The notes beneath the pieces are model-generated. The model did not search any database, was not told the origin of the DNA, and was given only the letters and a program-made list of their open reading frames with translations. Positions 52,031-62,162 of a DNA stretch of 64,000 nt are shown piece by piece (the first letter of the stretch is position 1; every line of letters starts with the position of its first letter). Source of the DNA: Lactococcus sp. S-13 (GTDB lineage Bacteria; Bacillota; Bacilli; Lactobacillales; Streptococcaceae); assembly GCF_004210295.1 (NCBI RefSeq), contig NZ_SDAK01000001.1:1364001-1428000 (forward strand), in the 5' to 3' direction. Both the position numbers and the translations under genes were made by a program.

Positions 52031-52639
52031 TTAAACGATGCCGCGGTCAAAAATATTTTTCCGCTTATTTTCAAAATAAGTTCCTTTTTGTGCATCAACA
52101 GGCATCTCACTGTTACGTGGAACAGCTTTTTTCATCCCTGACTTAGACACTGCGTCTGAAACGTTCAAGCCTTGTTTTTTCATATCCTGAATTGGATTAT
52201 CATTAAATGTTGGACGTTTATTCAGAATTGCCGAACTTGAGCGGCGTACAGTCAAGTCTTCTTTGTCACGCTCTAACGGAGAAACATATTGTTTCGGTGG
52301 CTTTGGTAATGTTGCAGCTGCTCGTTTTGCCCGCTCTTTTGACTCATCAACACTCGTTTTTTTCGGCATTTTGTCATAAGAACTTACTCCACTATGATTT
52401 GAGTTGAGTGGTCGATGCTGTGTGCTGAAGCTTGTTCTTGCCTTGTACGGTTTGAAATTTTCCGAGCGCTTTGCTTCTGGTTTTGGCGCAGTATTTACAG
52501 TGCTGCCAATCGTTCCTTCATCTTGCAGACTTGGATTTCTAGTCAGCAATTGCTGGTTAGTAAAGATGACCCGAGTGTCTTTTTGAAGGACCTCATCATC
52601 GCCAACCACTGGAAATATGACTTTTCTTCTTTCTACCAT
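52031..52639 (-). CDS. Basic low-complexity protein between murC and the SNF2 helicase
   Basis: A 202-residue protein, very rich in Lys, Arg, Ser, Pro and Asn, with no hydrophobic core, signal or membrane segment. It is predicted to be mostly disordered (for example KERAKRAAATLPKPPKQYVS). A structured stretch may exist only at the N-terminus (VIFPVVGDDEVLQKDTRVIFT). Not recognised. The composition suggests nucleic-acid or protein-scaffold binding. It sits between a helicase and a cell-wall gene, as hypothetical genes do at this locus in streptococci. Confidence 0.7.
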   Translation of the reverse strand: MVERRKVIFPVVGDDEVLQKDTRVIFTNQQLLTRNPSLQDEGTIGSTVNTAPKPEAKRSENFKPYKARTSFSTQHRPLNSNHSGVSSYDKMPKKTSVDESKERAKRAAATLPKPPKQYVSPLERDKEDLTVRRSSSAILNKRPTFNDNPIQDMKKQGLNVSDAVSKSGMKKAVPRNSEMPVDAQKGTYFENKRKNIFDRGIV

Positions 52640-52832
52640 TTTTTGCCCTACTTTTTTTAAGTTTATTTACTTTATTATTTGTCTATTTATTAAAATTAAA
52701 ATGATTATTGAAACACCAAAGAAACCCGACTGAAAAGTAGTTTTACATTTCAATGATTAAATTCTACTTAATTTTAACCCACGTGCCAATGTTCCACTAT
52801 TCATTATAGCTTAATTTTTCAGTTTTTTAAAG

Positions 52833-55800
52833 TCAAACTCCGAGAATTTCACGAATTTCTGCTTCACTTAGCACTTTATTGACAGCATCACCCTCCAAGA
52901 CATTCGCAATTAAATCTTTTTTACGCTCTTGAATCTCCATAATTTTTTCTTCAATCGTCCCTTGAGTAATCATTCGAATCACTTCAACCGTATTTTTTTG
53001 TCCCATGCGGTGTGCCCGCGCGATTGCTTGTTCTTCGACTGCTGGATTCCACCACAAGTCCACTAAAATCACAACATCTGCGCTGGTCAAATTCAAGCCG
53101 ACACCACCAGCTTTGAGCGAAACCAAAAAGGCATCCCGACTACCCGCATTAAAAGCCTGCACCATTGAAAGTCGGTCTTTGATTGGAGTTGAGCCGGTCA
53201 GTTTGTAAGCTGTCATTCCGTGTTCTTCCATCAATTTTTCGATATGTGGAAAAACTTTCGTAAACTGTGAAAAAATCAGTGGACGATGTCCAGAAGCTTT
53301 GATTTGTTCTAGTAATTCACGTAAACGTTCCATTTTACCAGAAGTCCCTTGATAATTTTCCATAAAGAGGGCTGGCGTGTTACAGATTTGGCGCAGACGC
53401 GTGATTCCAGCCAAAATTTCGATACGCGAACGAGATAAAGCAGCACTATCCATTTCCTTGACTTGTTGTTGCATCAACTCAAGTTGGGCCAAATAAATCA
53501 CTTTTTGATCGTCTGCAAGATTATTATAGAGCGTGATTTCCATTTTTTCAGGTAACTCTTCAAGTACATCTTCTTTTTTACGTCGCATGATAAACGGACG
53601 AATCAGGCGTGAGATAACTGACGGTGACATTTTATTAAATTTTTCACGGCGTGGTAAAAATCCTGGCATGACCACTTGGAAAATTGCCCAGATTTCCTCG
53701 ATTCTATTTTCGAGTGGCGTTCCAGAAATCGCAAAAGTATGCTCAACATTCAAAGCTGATAAGGATTTATTCGTTTTACTACTATAATTTTTAACCACTT
53801 GAGCTTCATCAAGTAACAGATAGTTTAATTTTTTATCTTGATAATCTTCAAAATCCTTCAAAAAGCTCCCGTAGCTTGTGATGTAGATCTGGTGTTCTCC
53901 ATTGATTTGCTCTGAACGTTCGGTTCTTGTTCCATCCACAACCACAAAGTCAATCTCATCGGTAAATTTCTCAAATTCACTCGCCCAATTGTAAGTTAAA
54001 CTTGCTGGTGCCGTAATCAGTGCTTTCTCACCCTTTTTCAGATTGGATAACAAGAAAGTAATGGCCTGTACCGTTTTTCCAAGTCCCATATCATCAGCAA
54101 GAATTCCTCCCAATTGATAGTGCGTGAGCATACTCATCCAACGCACTCCTGTTTCTTGGTAAGAACGAAGGGAAGCTTTGATGTGGTCGGGTTTTTCATA
54201 AGGGAATGTTTCTGGCTGTGTCAAATGCTCGTATAATGATTTGAATTTCTCAGAAAAAGAAGCGCCAGAGATATTTTCAAATATTTTAGAAATCTGGAAA
54301 CTTCGGTTGACGCTAACTTGAATACTGCTCCCCTTAATCACGAACTGATCGTCAAGTTCTCTCAAAGCTTTCTTCAAATGATCAAATTTTTCGTTAAAGT
54401 GATAAAATTTACCACTTTCACTAATATAAAATTCTGCATTTTCCTGAAGTTTCGCAATAACATTGGCAAATTCGGTTTCAGCGATATGTGGTAAATCAAA
54501 GGAAATATCAAGTAAACCGCCGTTACTATCAATATGAATATCTGGAATATCATCCATAGACAAGTCACTCAGATTTTCCGAAAGTTCAACCTTTCCTAAT
54601 TTTTTGAAAGCAGGCAAAATTTTTAGGAAAAATGTTTCAGTCAATGCCTGTGAAATATTCACTGTCGAATTAAATGATTTTGGAAATGAAAAACGTTCCA
54701 TCAGTGCAAATATTTTCTGTTCTTTTCGTAAATCTCGAGAAAACTCTAAGGTTTCTAAATCATGAAAACTATCAATGAAAAAATGACCATAGTCGAACTT
54801 GATTTTCAGCTGAAGCGTTTCTTTATCGGCCATCTCAAAGTAAAAATCAGCATCAAAATCGCGTACAACAAAATGCTCTGGAGCTGAGATTTGTCCTAGA
54901 GTTGCCAGTTGTTGCAAAGCCTGTGCAAGTTTATCCTTATCGGCATATGAAAATTTAATTTGAGTTTCTTGAGAAAATTGTTTCTCCAAAACTAATAAGA
55001 GTCGACGTTGCTCCTGAGTCAGCTTATAAAAAATGTGATTCGCATAAAGAAGTGAGTAATCATAAAAATTATGATAATCTTCACTAGCTAATTTTAATTC
55101 AATAAAATCCTGCTGACTTTCCACTTTAAATTGAAAGAGTTCTGACTCATGATCTAGTGGAATGAAAGTGAAGTAGTTAACGGTTGTTCCAGAAATCTTG
55201 AGTTGATAGTCCTCTAAAACCGACACTAAATCCATCGCTTCTTCCAAAAATAAAAAGGGAATATTGAGGTAACGACCATTTTTGATATATAAAGATTTAG
55301 TAAAATTTTCATCTGATTTTCCGTCAATTTTTAAAAGAAAACTGAGAAAATCTTGACTGGCTTCATCAAAATTATCAAAGAAAAGATCAACATAGTGCAG
55401 GGAACCAAGCGAATATTGCCCCTGATTTTTAAGGGCACGCAAGAAATAAGGAATATCTTTAATTACATAAGAACGGCCCAATTTTTCACTTTTTAAGCGC
55501 AAATCAAAATACAAAAAATAATCCATTGAAAAATGGTCGTAAAGCTGACTATTATCCTCAATTTGAACTTCAATTGAATAACGATCTGCATTAAAATTAA
55601 GCTGAGTTTCGCCATTCAAAGCATCAAGAAAACTTGTATTTCCGGTATAAGCCGAACGTTCTGGAGAAATCGCCTCTTTTTCTTGTTTTACTGGTGCTTC
55701 TTGTTCCCGATTTTTTAAATGTTCTTCCATTGCCGCAATGTGCTTGCAGTAGCGATGGTTTTGCTGAAAAATAGCGCAGGAACAATAATCTTGAGCGCCA

Positions 55801-55937
55801 TCCAAATCATAAACGACTTGCTCATTATCAATTTCTGCACTTAATTTGAAGTCGGTTTCGATTGGATCATTTAGAAATCCTTCTGCATAAAGGGCAATTC
55901 CCTCACTTCGCACGCGCGCTGGCATCATTCTACTCAT
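52833..55937 (-). CDS. SWIM zinc-finger SNF2-family helicase
   Basis: A 1034-residue bacterial Snf2/Swi2 ATPase. An N-terminal SWIM finger (CSCAIFQQNHRYCKH, about 52-66) is followed by a long middle region, then two RecA lobes: DMGLGKTVQAI (Walker A), LLDEAQ (motif II), SGTPLENRIEEIW (III), and ARAHRMGQKN (VI). It likely remodels protein-DNA complexes or assists RNA polymerase recycling or repair; the exact function is unknown in bacteria. It has an extended -10 (TGG-TATAAT) upstream. The ribosome binding site GAGGAAA is rather distant. Confidence 0.92.
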   Translation of the reverse strand: MSRMMPARVRSEGIALYAEGFLNDPIETDFKLSAEIDNEQVVYDLDGAQDYCSCAIFQQNHRYCKHIAAMEEHLKNREQEAPVKQEKEAISPERSAYTGNTSFLDALNGETQLNFNADRYSIEVQIEDNSQLYDHFSMDYFLYFDLRLKSEKLGRSYVIKDIPYFLRALKNQGQYSLGSLHYVDLFFDNFDEASQDFLSFLLKIDGKSDENFTKSLYIKNGRYLNIPFLFLEEAMDLVSVLEDYQLKISGTTVNYFTFIPLDHESELFQFKVESQQDFIELKLASEDYHNFYDYSLLYANHIFYKLTQEQRRLLLVLEKQFSQETQIKFSYADKDKLAQALQQLATLGQISAPEHFVVRDFDADFYFEMADKETLQLKIKFDYGHFFIDSFHDLETLEFSRDLRKEQKIFALMERFSFPKSFNSTVNISQALTETFFLKILPAFKKLGKVELSENLSDLSMDDIPDIHIDSNGGLLDISFDLPHIAETEFANVIAKLQENAEFYISESGKFYHFNEKFDHLKKALRELDDQFVIKGSSIQVSVNRSFQISKIFENISGASFSEKFKSLYEHLTQPETFPYEKPDHIKASLRSYQETGVRWMSMLTHYQLGGILADDMGLGKTVQAITFLLSNLKKGEKALITAPASLTYNWASEFEKFTDEIDFVVVDGTRTERSEQINGEHQIYITSYGSFLKDFEDYQDKKLNYLLLDEAQVVKNYSSKTNKSLSALNVEHTFAISGTPLENRIEEIWAIFQVVMPGFLPRREKFNKMSPSVISRLIRPFIMRRKKEDVLEELPEKMEITLYNNLADDQKVIYLAQLELMQQQVKEMDSAALSRSRIEILAGITRLRQICNTPALFMENYQGTSGKMERLRELLEQIKASGHRPLIFSQFTKVFPHIEKLMEEHGMTAYKLTGSTPIKDRLSMVQAFNAGSRDAFLVSLKAGGVGLNLTSADVVILVDLWWNPAVEEQAIARAHRMGQKNTVEVIRMITQGTIEEKIMEIQERKKDLIANVLEGDAVNKVLSEAEIREILGV

Positions 55938-56054
55938 AATTTATTTGTTTTCCTCGATTGTCATTCCCAAAATTGCGTATATTATACCATTTTTTAGGCT
56001 TTTTTGCACAGATTCCTTTGGAGAATCCTTTCTTTATAAAATAAAAGCTTCTGA

Positions 56055-56083
56055 AATAAAAAAACCGATTTTATTCATCGGTT
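56055..56083 (-). terminator. Terminator after the beta-lactamase-fold gene
   Basis: AACCGAT/ATCGGTT stem overlapping the stop, followed by seven Ts in the minus direction. Confidence 0.82.
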
Positions 56084-57027
56084 AAACTTTCTAGTAAAAG
56101 TTTGATCAAATCATCTCTTTGTTCAATCCATTTCTCTCGTTCATCTTTCAAATGGACACGATTTGAAAGAAAAATGGCGGCTTTTTGTCCTTTGGGATTG
56201 AGTAAAATAAAGGTGCCTGTGTAACCAGTATGCAATAACCACTCTTCATTTTCCCTTGCTAAATCCCAAGCCAAGCTACGTTTTTTAGCACCCTTGGCGT
56301 AATTTTTTTGGAGTGCAAAATACTTTTCGTCAGCAAAATAAGCTTGACAAAACTTAATTAAATCTTCCATAGGGGCAAAGAGCCCCGCAGCACCACAATG
56401 AACGCCTAAGACTTGAGCTTTTGGGTCATGAACACTGCCCACAGGAGTCGTCTGGCTGGTTGGAACAGCGTGCTTGACAGGGCCAAATCTTGTCTTTGTC
56501 ATCTGCCATTTTTCAAAAATTTGTGTGGAAAAAATCTGATCTAAACTGGCGTTATAATATTTTTCTAAAAGAAAGCCAAGCAAAATAAAATTGATATCGG
56601 TATACTTAAAAGTTTTATCTGCCGTCACTTTGATGTGATTGATTGCTTCGGTCAGCTCTGACGCATTGAGTTGATTGCGATTGGGGATGTAAGGATCAAT
56701 GCCCGAAGTATGCGTCAGCAACTGACGTAAAGTGACAGAGGCGTCAGCAAATTCGGGATAGTAGTCTTGCAAAGGAGCGTCCACTTCCAACTTCCCCGCC
56801 AAAATCAAGTCAATGACCGCTGTACCCGTACCAACAACTTTCGTGACCGAAGCGAGATCCCAGTTTTTCCCTTTTGTGAGTGTGATTTTCTCTGGAAAAA
56901 TTGCCGCGTTGCCTTGAATGAATTCATGAACTTCATTTTTCTCAAGAAGCGCAAAATCAGCTCCAGGAAAAACGCCCGCTTGGATATATTCTTGGATTTT
57001 AGCTAAAATTTCTTGTTGCTTTTTCAT
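56071..57027 (-). CDS. Beta-lactamase-fold serine hydrolase
   Basis: A 318-residue class C beta-lactamase/EstB-like protein: SxxK is SVTK (about residue 56), with YxN-like YTDIN near 140 and a C-terminal HTGYTGTF replacing the KTG box. No signal peptide is apparent, so it is probably cytoplasmic or surface-retained, with esterase or D-amino-acid peptidase activity rather than antibiotic resistance. GAAGGGAG precedes the ATG. Confidence 0.85.
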   Translation of the reverse strand: MKKQQEILAKIQEYIQAGVFPGADFALLEKNEVHEFIQGNAAIFPEKITLTKGKNWDLASVTKVVGTGTAVIDLILAGKLEVDAPLQDYYPEFADASVTLRQLLTHTSGIDPYIPNRNQLNASELTEAINHIKVTADKTFKYTDINFILLGFLLEKYYNASLDQIFSTQIFEKWQMTKTRFGPVKHAVPTSQTTPVGSVHDPKAQVLGVHCGAAGLFAPMEDLIKFCQAYFADEKYFALQKNYAKGAKKRSLAWDLARENEEWLLHTGYTGTFILLNPKGQKAAIFLSNRVHLKDEREKWIEQRDDLIKLLLESLTDE

Positions 57028-57050
57028 TTTGCTCCCTTCACTTGAACCAC

Positions 57051-57081
57051 CAAAAATCCCGTTCTCAAAAGAACAGGGATT
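57051..57081 (-). terminator. cppA terminator
   Basis: AATCCCgTTCT/AGAAcaGGGATT hairpin with TTTTTGG in the minus direction. Confidence 0.75.
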
Positions 57082-57097
57082 CGCTCGTTTTAGCCTT

Positions 57098-57874
57098 TTA
57101 TTTTACAAACCAAAGTTCTGCATGATTTGGAACTTCCAAAGAAAAAGTTTTTGCAGAAGCATCAAGATAAGTTTGATGTTTTTCAGAAAACTGATTGGCA
57201 AAAGCGAGGAGGTCAAAGTTTTTATCAATTTTGAACACTAAAATTTCAAGATCGAGAACTTCATGTGTTGAGGCTGCTAAATCTTCACTTTCTTCCACTT
57301 TGAGCTGTAAGGTCACCACTGGAAAAGTAAAAATACCACCCGTTTTTTCAAGACCAAAAATGTTTTCATAAATTTTGATGACTTCATCATCCACCACGTT
57401 TAAGTCCATCGCAATGATTTCACAATCTGACAGGCCAACAAAATCTGTTTTTTCAAGGGCCAAATCACTTTTACTAATTTCTGTCAGTGCTGACAAATCC
57501 GTCAGTAAATCTGGCGTGATCAAAAAGATTCCATTTTCTGGCGAAATCGCTTCAAAAGCTAAACCATTTTTAGCTTGAAAAACTCTTGAAATTTTATCTA
57601 GTTGGCGCACCAACAATTGTTCAATTTCTACACCATTCGCTTTGATGATTGTCCGTCCGTGTTTCTTCAACCCTCTAACTGATCGAAAACCCGGTGATTC
57701 TTCGACTTGCAGCCGAACTTCCTTTGCTTTATGCCCGCCAAGCTCTACCATTGCGCCCTCTTCGCACAAAACTTTTAAGCCGAAAACATCACGGAAAAAG
57801 TCAAGGTTATCCTCGCGGTGTAGAATCCGATAAACAGGTTGAAAAGCGGTGATATGATTTATAATCTCGCCCAT
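57098..57874 (-). CDS. cppA: CppA-family VOC-fold protein
   Basis: A 258-residue protein with an N-terminal glyoxalase/VOC-like domain (FQPVYRILHREDNLDFFRDVFG) and a separate CppA C-terminal domain (SDCEIIAMDLNVVDDEVIKIYENIFGLEK). In streptococci CppA was described as a C3-degrading proteinase, but the fold suggests another enzymatic role. The start is MGEIINHITAF after TTGGAGG; a longer frame is unsupported. Confidence 0.85.
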   Translation of the reverse strand: MGEIINHITAFQPVYRILHREDNLDFFRDVFGLKVLCEEGAMVELGGHKAKEVRLQVEESPGFRSVRGLKKHGRTIIKANGVEIEQLLVRQLDKISRVFQAKNGLAFEAISPENGIFLITPDLLTDLSALTEISKSDLALEKTDFVGLSDCEIIAMDLNVVDDEVIKIYENIFGLEKTGGIFTFPVVTLQLKVEESEDLAASTHEVLDLEILVFKIDKNFDLLAFANQFSEKHQTYLDASAKTFSLEVPNHAELWFVK

Positions 57875-57984
57875 TTTAGCCTCCAATGATTTACTTTGAT
57901 AATATACTACTCTTATTTTCGCAAAATTCCCCGAAATTATCAATGATTTAATCGTCCGAATATGAAATGTGGTACAATATGTTA

Positions 57985-58770
57985 ATGAATCATTCAGAAA
58001 AACTTCAATTTTTAGCTAAATACCGCTGGTTAGTCGTCTTTTTTTTAGCTTTGATATGCGCAGGAATTTCCGTCAGCATTTTTCAGCTTCCTTTTTTACT
58101 GACGACAATTATTTTGAGCGCCGTTGGTCTTCTTTTTGCTTATCATAAAAGCATTTGGCTCGCCCTTTTCTTCTTGTCTAACCTTCCTACTTTCGTCAGT
58201 AGTTTATTCGCTGACGGTCAGCATTTTTCAAGCCTCGATATTGTCATTTTCTTTGTCATTTTCTTCTTTACTTTACTGCTTTCTTATCTTATCGCACGCA
58301 AGTATGATTTGATTCCAAAGCTTCATTGGAAGTATTTTTCTTTGCCTAAAATGGTCGTCGGTTTTCTTTTAATCTTCCTCGTTTCACTTTTGACTGGATT
58401 TTTTGCTCAAATCACCAAACAAAGCCCTACTACCGCAAATCAAGCAGCTTTGGATGAATTACAAAAAATGATTCCCTTAGCCGTGTTTTCTGCTCAGACA
58501 CTAGGCGCTGCTTTCTTGGAGGAACTCGTCTATCGCGTAGGTATTTTTGAACTGGTCTTCAAAAAGCAAAAGCTGCTCGCCTTTCTTTGCGCCCTACTCC
58601 TCTTTGCCTTTATGCACGGCCCAAGCGACCTGTACAGCTGGTTAACTTATGGACTGATGAGTCTTGTTCTGACGGGAATGTATGCTAAATATCGTAATTT
58701 TTATCTCAATTTTGGAATTCATTTTCTGTGGAACTTCTTTGGCCTTGCGCTGACTTTCTTGATTAAATAA
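57985..58770 (+). CDS. CPBP-family intramembrane metalloprotease, probably leaderless
   Basis: A 261-residue membrane protein with about eight helices and the CAAX-protease/bacteriocin-processing (Abi) motifs: EELVYR, FAFMHG and HFLWNF. Roles in the family include peptide maturation and bacteriocin immunity; the target is unknown. TGG-TACAAT ends six bases before the ATG at 57985. An earlier ATG at 57967 overlaps that -10 and is rejected. Its gene contains several partial CGTCAGCATTTT-like words. Confidence 0.85.
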   Translation: MNHSEKLQFLAKYRWLVVFFLALICAGISVSIFQLPFLLTTIILSAVGLLFAYHKSIWLALFFLSNLPTFVSSLFADGQHFSSLDIVIFFVIFFFTLLLSYLIARKYDLIPKLHWKYFSLPKMVVGFLLIFLVSLLTGFFAQITKQSPTTANQAALDELQKMIPLAVFSAQTLGAAFLEELVYRVGIFELVFKKQKLLAFLCALLLFAFMHGPSDLYSWLTYGLMSLVLTGMYAKYRNFYLNFGIHFLWNFFGLALTFLIK

Positions 58771-58780
58771 AAAAAAATAA

Positions 58781-58820
58781 AAAAATTACTGACGTAAATT
58801 TTCGTCAGTAATTTTTCTTA
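58781..58820. terminator. Bidirectional terminator made of an inverted repeat pair
   Basis: AAAAATTACTGACG (58781-58794) faces CGTCAGTAATTTTT (58803-58816), with A/T tails. It lies between convergent genes. Confidence 0.9.
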
Positions 58821-58827
58821 TTTAAAA

Positions 58828-59697
58828 TTAAAGATAAATCATTTTAAATACAGCAACGGCAGCAAGTGCAGCAAGAATTGGTGCTACAACTGGTACCCAA
58901 GCATACCACCATTTAGATGAACCTTTAGATTCACCAAGAATTGATTTTGGCAAAAGGCTGTGAAGAAGGCGAGGTCCAAAGTCACGAGCTGGATTAAGAC
59001 CAGGTCCTGTAGGTCCACCAAGCGCAACAACAAGTCCCATTACAAGGAAACCAAGGAACAAGTGAGCAAGCATTTTAGAAGCTGACGCACCTGAAACAGA
59101 AGCCCAGATTTGGTTCACTGTGTCTGATGAGGCAACGTTTGCCCCTTGTTGTTTAGCATAGTTTGTCATCCAAGTGATTGATTGGCTACCAAAGAAGATA
59201 TTTGTCGCCGCGATCGCACCAAAAAACAACACAAATGAGCCAAGAAACTCATTCAAGAATCCGTTAATCAAAGCACCTGTGCGTGTTTTCTCATCATTAT
59301 CATCGACATTGTCAATTGTTGAGAAAGTACCAAGAATTGCATTTGGATTAGTTGTTTTGAGGTAGTAAGGGCGGTAAACCATTACGATCATCAATTGTCC
59401 GAACATCGCACCCAAAATTTGTGCAATAATATATTGAGCAACGTGTGCCCAAGGAAAAAGTCCTGAAGCTGCGAGTCCAAGTGTGAAAGCTGGGTTGATT
59501 TGTGAAGTCACGTTACCCAAAGCGATAGCTGGCAACATTACGCCAAGGCCATAGCCCCAACCGATAATCAACCAAGATTGTGCATGAGCTTTAGTTCCTT
59601 TAAGCTCAACGTTTGCAACGGCACCATTACCCATGATGATGAGCAGGGCAGTTCCGATGAATTCAGTGATATATTTCACTGTCCATGTAACATCCAT
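58828..59697 (-). CDS. gla: Aquaglyceroporin (GlpF/Gla type)
   Basis: A 289-residue MIP channel with two half-helix boxes, SQINPAFTLG and PGLNPARDFGPR (canonical NPA kept in both), and a long extracellular loop (about 185-205). L. lactis has a large-loop glycerol/water facilitator encoded next to pepX, exactly the position here. The start MDVTWTVKYI is 11 bases after GGAGG. The next TTG upstream lies in the ribosome binding site. It is divergent from pepX. Confidence 0.93.
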   Translation of the reverse strand: MDVTWTVKYITEFIGTALLIIMGNGAVANVELKGTKAHAQSWLIIGWGYGLGVMLPAIALGNVTSQINPAFTLGLAASGLFPWAHVAQYIIAQILGAMFGQLMIVMVYRPYYLKTTNPNAILGTFSTIDNVDDNDEKTRTGALINGFLNEFLGSFVLFFGAIAATNIFFGSQSITWMTNYAKQQGANVASSDTVNQIWASVSGASASKMLAHLFLGFLVMGLVVALGGPTGPGLNPARDFGPRLLHSLLPKSILGESKGSSKWWYAWVPVVAPILAALAAVAVFKMIYL

Positions 59698-59869
59698 GTT
59701 TGTGGAGTCCTCCAAAGTTTTTTTATATAATAACCTCAGACATTATACCAAAAAATACGCGCTCCGACAACTATCTTAATAAAAAAACAAAGCTGTCTCA
59801 ATCGTGTTTATTTGCTGAAAATTTGCTATAATAACAACAATTATCATATTATTTTACGGAGGTTTCTTA

Positions 59870-62161
59870 ATGCGCTTTAATCACTTTTCAATTGTGGATA
59901 AAAACTTTGATGAAAAATTAGCTGAACTTGATCAATTGGGTTTCCGCTGGTCTGTTTTCTGGGACGAAAAGAAAATTTTAAAAGATTTTCTCATTCAAAG
60001 CCCAATTGACTTAACAGTCTTACAGGCGACAAAAACACTTGATGTTACAGCATTTTTACGTTCTTCTGATTCACTTGATTGGGAAATTTTTTGGACAATT
60101 GCCTTACAGCTCCTCGATTTCGTACCCAATTTTGATTTTGAGCTTGACAAAGCAGTTGCCTTTGCAAAAGAGGTCAATCTTCCGCAAATTACTGATGAAC
60201 TTTCTTCTGAGAGTCTGATTTCTGCCCTCTATCTCCTCCTTTGTAGTCGCCGCAAATCAGGAATGATTTTGGTTGAACACTGGGTCTCAGAAGGGCTTTT
60301 ACCGCTTGACAATCGCTATCATTTCTTCAATGACAAATCCCTCGCAAGTTTCGATACCACTCAGCTCATCCGTGAAACCGTCTGGGTGGAAAGTACGGTT
60401 GACACTGAGCAACGAGGGAAAAATGACCTCATCAAAATTCAAATCATTCGGCCACCTTTCGCTGGTCAATTACCCGTTGTCATGACCGCCAGTCCTTACC
60501 ATCTGGGAACAAACGATATCGCTAACGATGCGGCCCTTCACAACATGAATGTTGCGTTGGAAGAAAAAGAAATTTATGATATTCAGCTCGAAACTCAACT
60601 CCCTAAACAAGAAGTTTATGAAAATGAAGACAAACCAACCGTTGATAAAGCGCCTTACCATTTCACCCACGGCTGGACATATTCTCTAAATGATTACTTT
60701 TTAGCACGTGGCTTTGCCTCAATCTATGTAGCTGGTGTAGGAACAAGAGCTTCTGATGGCTTCCAAACTTCAGGAGATTATCAGCAAATTTATAGCATGA
60801 CCGCAGTCATTGACTGGCTCAACGGCAGAGCTCGTGCTTACACTTCCCGCAAAAAAACGCACGAAATCAAAGCAACTTGGGCAAATGGTAAAGTCGCCAT
60901 GACAGGTAAATCTTATCTGGGGACAATGGCTTATGGAGCTGCAAGCACAGGGGTTGATGGACTTGAGGTCATTTTGGCTGAAGCGGGCATCAGCTCTTGG
61001 TACAACTATTATCGGGAAAATGGTTTAGTTCGCTCACCCGGTGGTTACCCTGGTGAAGACTTGGATGTTTTAGCTGCTTTGACTTATTCTCGAAATCTTG
61101 ACGGAGCTGACTATCTCAAAGGTAACGCTGCTTACGAAAAACGACTTGCTGAAATGACTGCCGCTTTAGATCGTCAGTCGGGGGATTACAATCAATTTTG
61201 GCATGACCGTAATTATTTAACCAATATCAATAAAGTAGCGGCTGACGTTTTGATTGTGCATGGATTGCAGGACTGGAACGTCACACCAGAGCAAGCTTAC
61301 AACTACTGGCAAGCATTACCTGCCGAACACGCTAAACACGCCTTCTTGCACCGTGGTGCGCATATTTACATGAATTCTTGGCAGTCTATTGATTTCTCCG
61401 AAACAATCAATGCTTATTTTGTCGCAAAATTACTCGGAAAAGAGTTAAATCTTGAGCTTCCAGCTGTCATTTTACAAGAAAATGCTAAGGAACAAAGCTG
61501 GTTGTCGCTTGATCACTTTGGCGCTTCTAAGAAAGTCAAACTTCCTTTAGGAAAAACGGCTGTGTCTTTTGCCCAATTTGAAAATCACTATGATGACGCA
61601 CGTTTTGATCGTTATAGTAAAGATTTTAACGTTTTTAAGAAAGATTTATTTGAAAAGCAGGCAAATGCGGCAGTGATTGACCTCGAATTACCGAATTCCC
61701 TTACAATCAACGGCCCTGTCCAACTGGAAGTACGTTTAAAATTAAACGATACCAAAGGACTACTTTCAGCACAAATCTTAGATTTCGGTGAGAAAAAGCG
61801 TCTTGAAGATCGCGCGCGCGTAAAAGATTTCAAAGTGCTGGATCGGGGACGTAATTTTATGCTTGATGATTTGGTGGAACTCCCTCTGGTCAAGAGTCCT
61901 TATCAGCTGATTACTAAAGGCTTCCTGAATTTGCAAAATGAACATTTACTGACAACAAATTCAATTGCTGCTGACGAATGGTTTACAGTGAAATTTGACT
62001 TGCAACCAACGATTTATCATTTAGAAAAGACCGATCACTTGCGGGTTATTCTTTACAGCACTGATTTCGAGCATACGGTACGCGATAACCGAGAAGTAAC
62101 TTATGATATTGACCTTTCTCAATCAAAATTGATTATTCCAACTGAAAGCGAGGAAGCTTAA
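59870..62161 (+). CDS. pepX: Xaa-Pro dipeptidyl-peptidase
   Basis: A 763-residue S15 serine peptidase releasing X-Pro dipeptides, important for using casein peptides. The catalytic Ser is in GKSYLGT near residue 348, Asp in VHGLQDWNV near 468, His in HRGAHIY near 498. The length equals lactococcal PepX. CGGAGG is seven bases before the ATG; TATAAT-like sequence at about 59829 serves as -10. The C26 hydrolase gene follows after one base. Confidence 0.97.
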   Translation: MRFNHFSIVDKNFDEKLAELDQLGFRWSVFWDEKKILKDFLIQSPIDLTVLQATKTLDVTAFLRSSDSLDWEIFWTIALQLLDFVPNFDFELDKAVAFAKEVNLPQITDELSSESLISALYLLLCSRRKSGMILVEHWVSEGLLPLDNRYHFFNDKSLASFDTTQLIRETVWVESTVDTEQRGKNDLIKIQIIRPPFAGQLPVVMTASPYHLGTNDIANDAALHNMNVALEEKEIYDIQLETQLPKQEVYENEDKPTVDKAPYHFTHGWTYSLNDYFLARGFASIYVAGVGTRASDGFQTSGDYQQIYSMTAVIDWLNGRARAYTSRKKTHEIKATWANGKVAMTGKSYLGTMAYGAASTGVDGLEVILAEAGISSWYNYYRENGLVRSPGGYPGEDLDVLAALTYSRNLDGADYLKGNAAYEKRLAEMTAALDRQSGDYNQFWHDRNYLTNINKVAADVLIVHGLQDWNVTPEQAYNYWQALPAEHAKHAFLHRGAHIYMNSWQSIDFSETINAYFVAKLLGKELNLELPAVILQENAKEQSWLSLDHFGASKKVKLPLGKTAVSFAQFENHYDDARFDRYSKDFNVFKKDLFEKQANAAVIDLELPNSLTINGPVQLEVRLKLNDTKGLLSAQILDFGEKKRLEDRARVKDFKVLDRGRNFMLDDLVELPLVKSPYQLITKGFLNLQNEHLLTTNSIAADEWFTVKFDLQPTIYHLEKTDHLRVILYSTDFEHTVRDNREVTYDIDLSQSKLIIPTESEEA

Positions 62162-62162
62162 T

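Noticed and set aside
57967-57984. Six-codon longer start for the CPBP protease
   Set aside because: The codons overlap the TACAAT -10 box; the ATG at 57985 fits the leaderless spacing.
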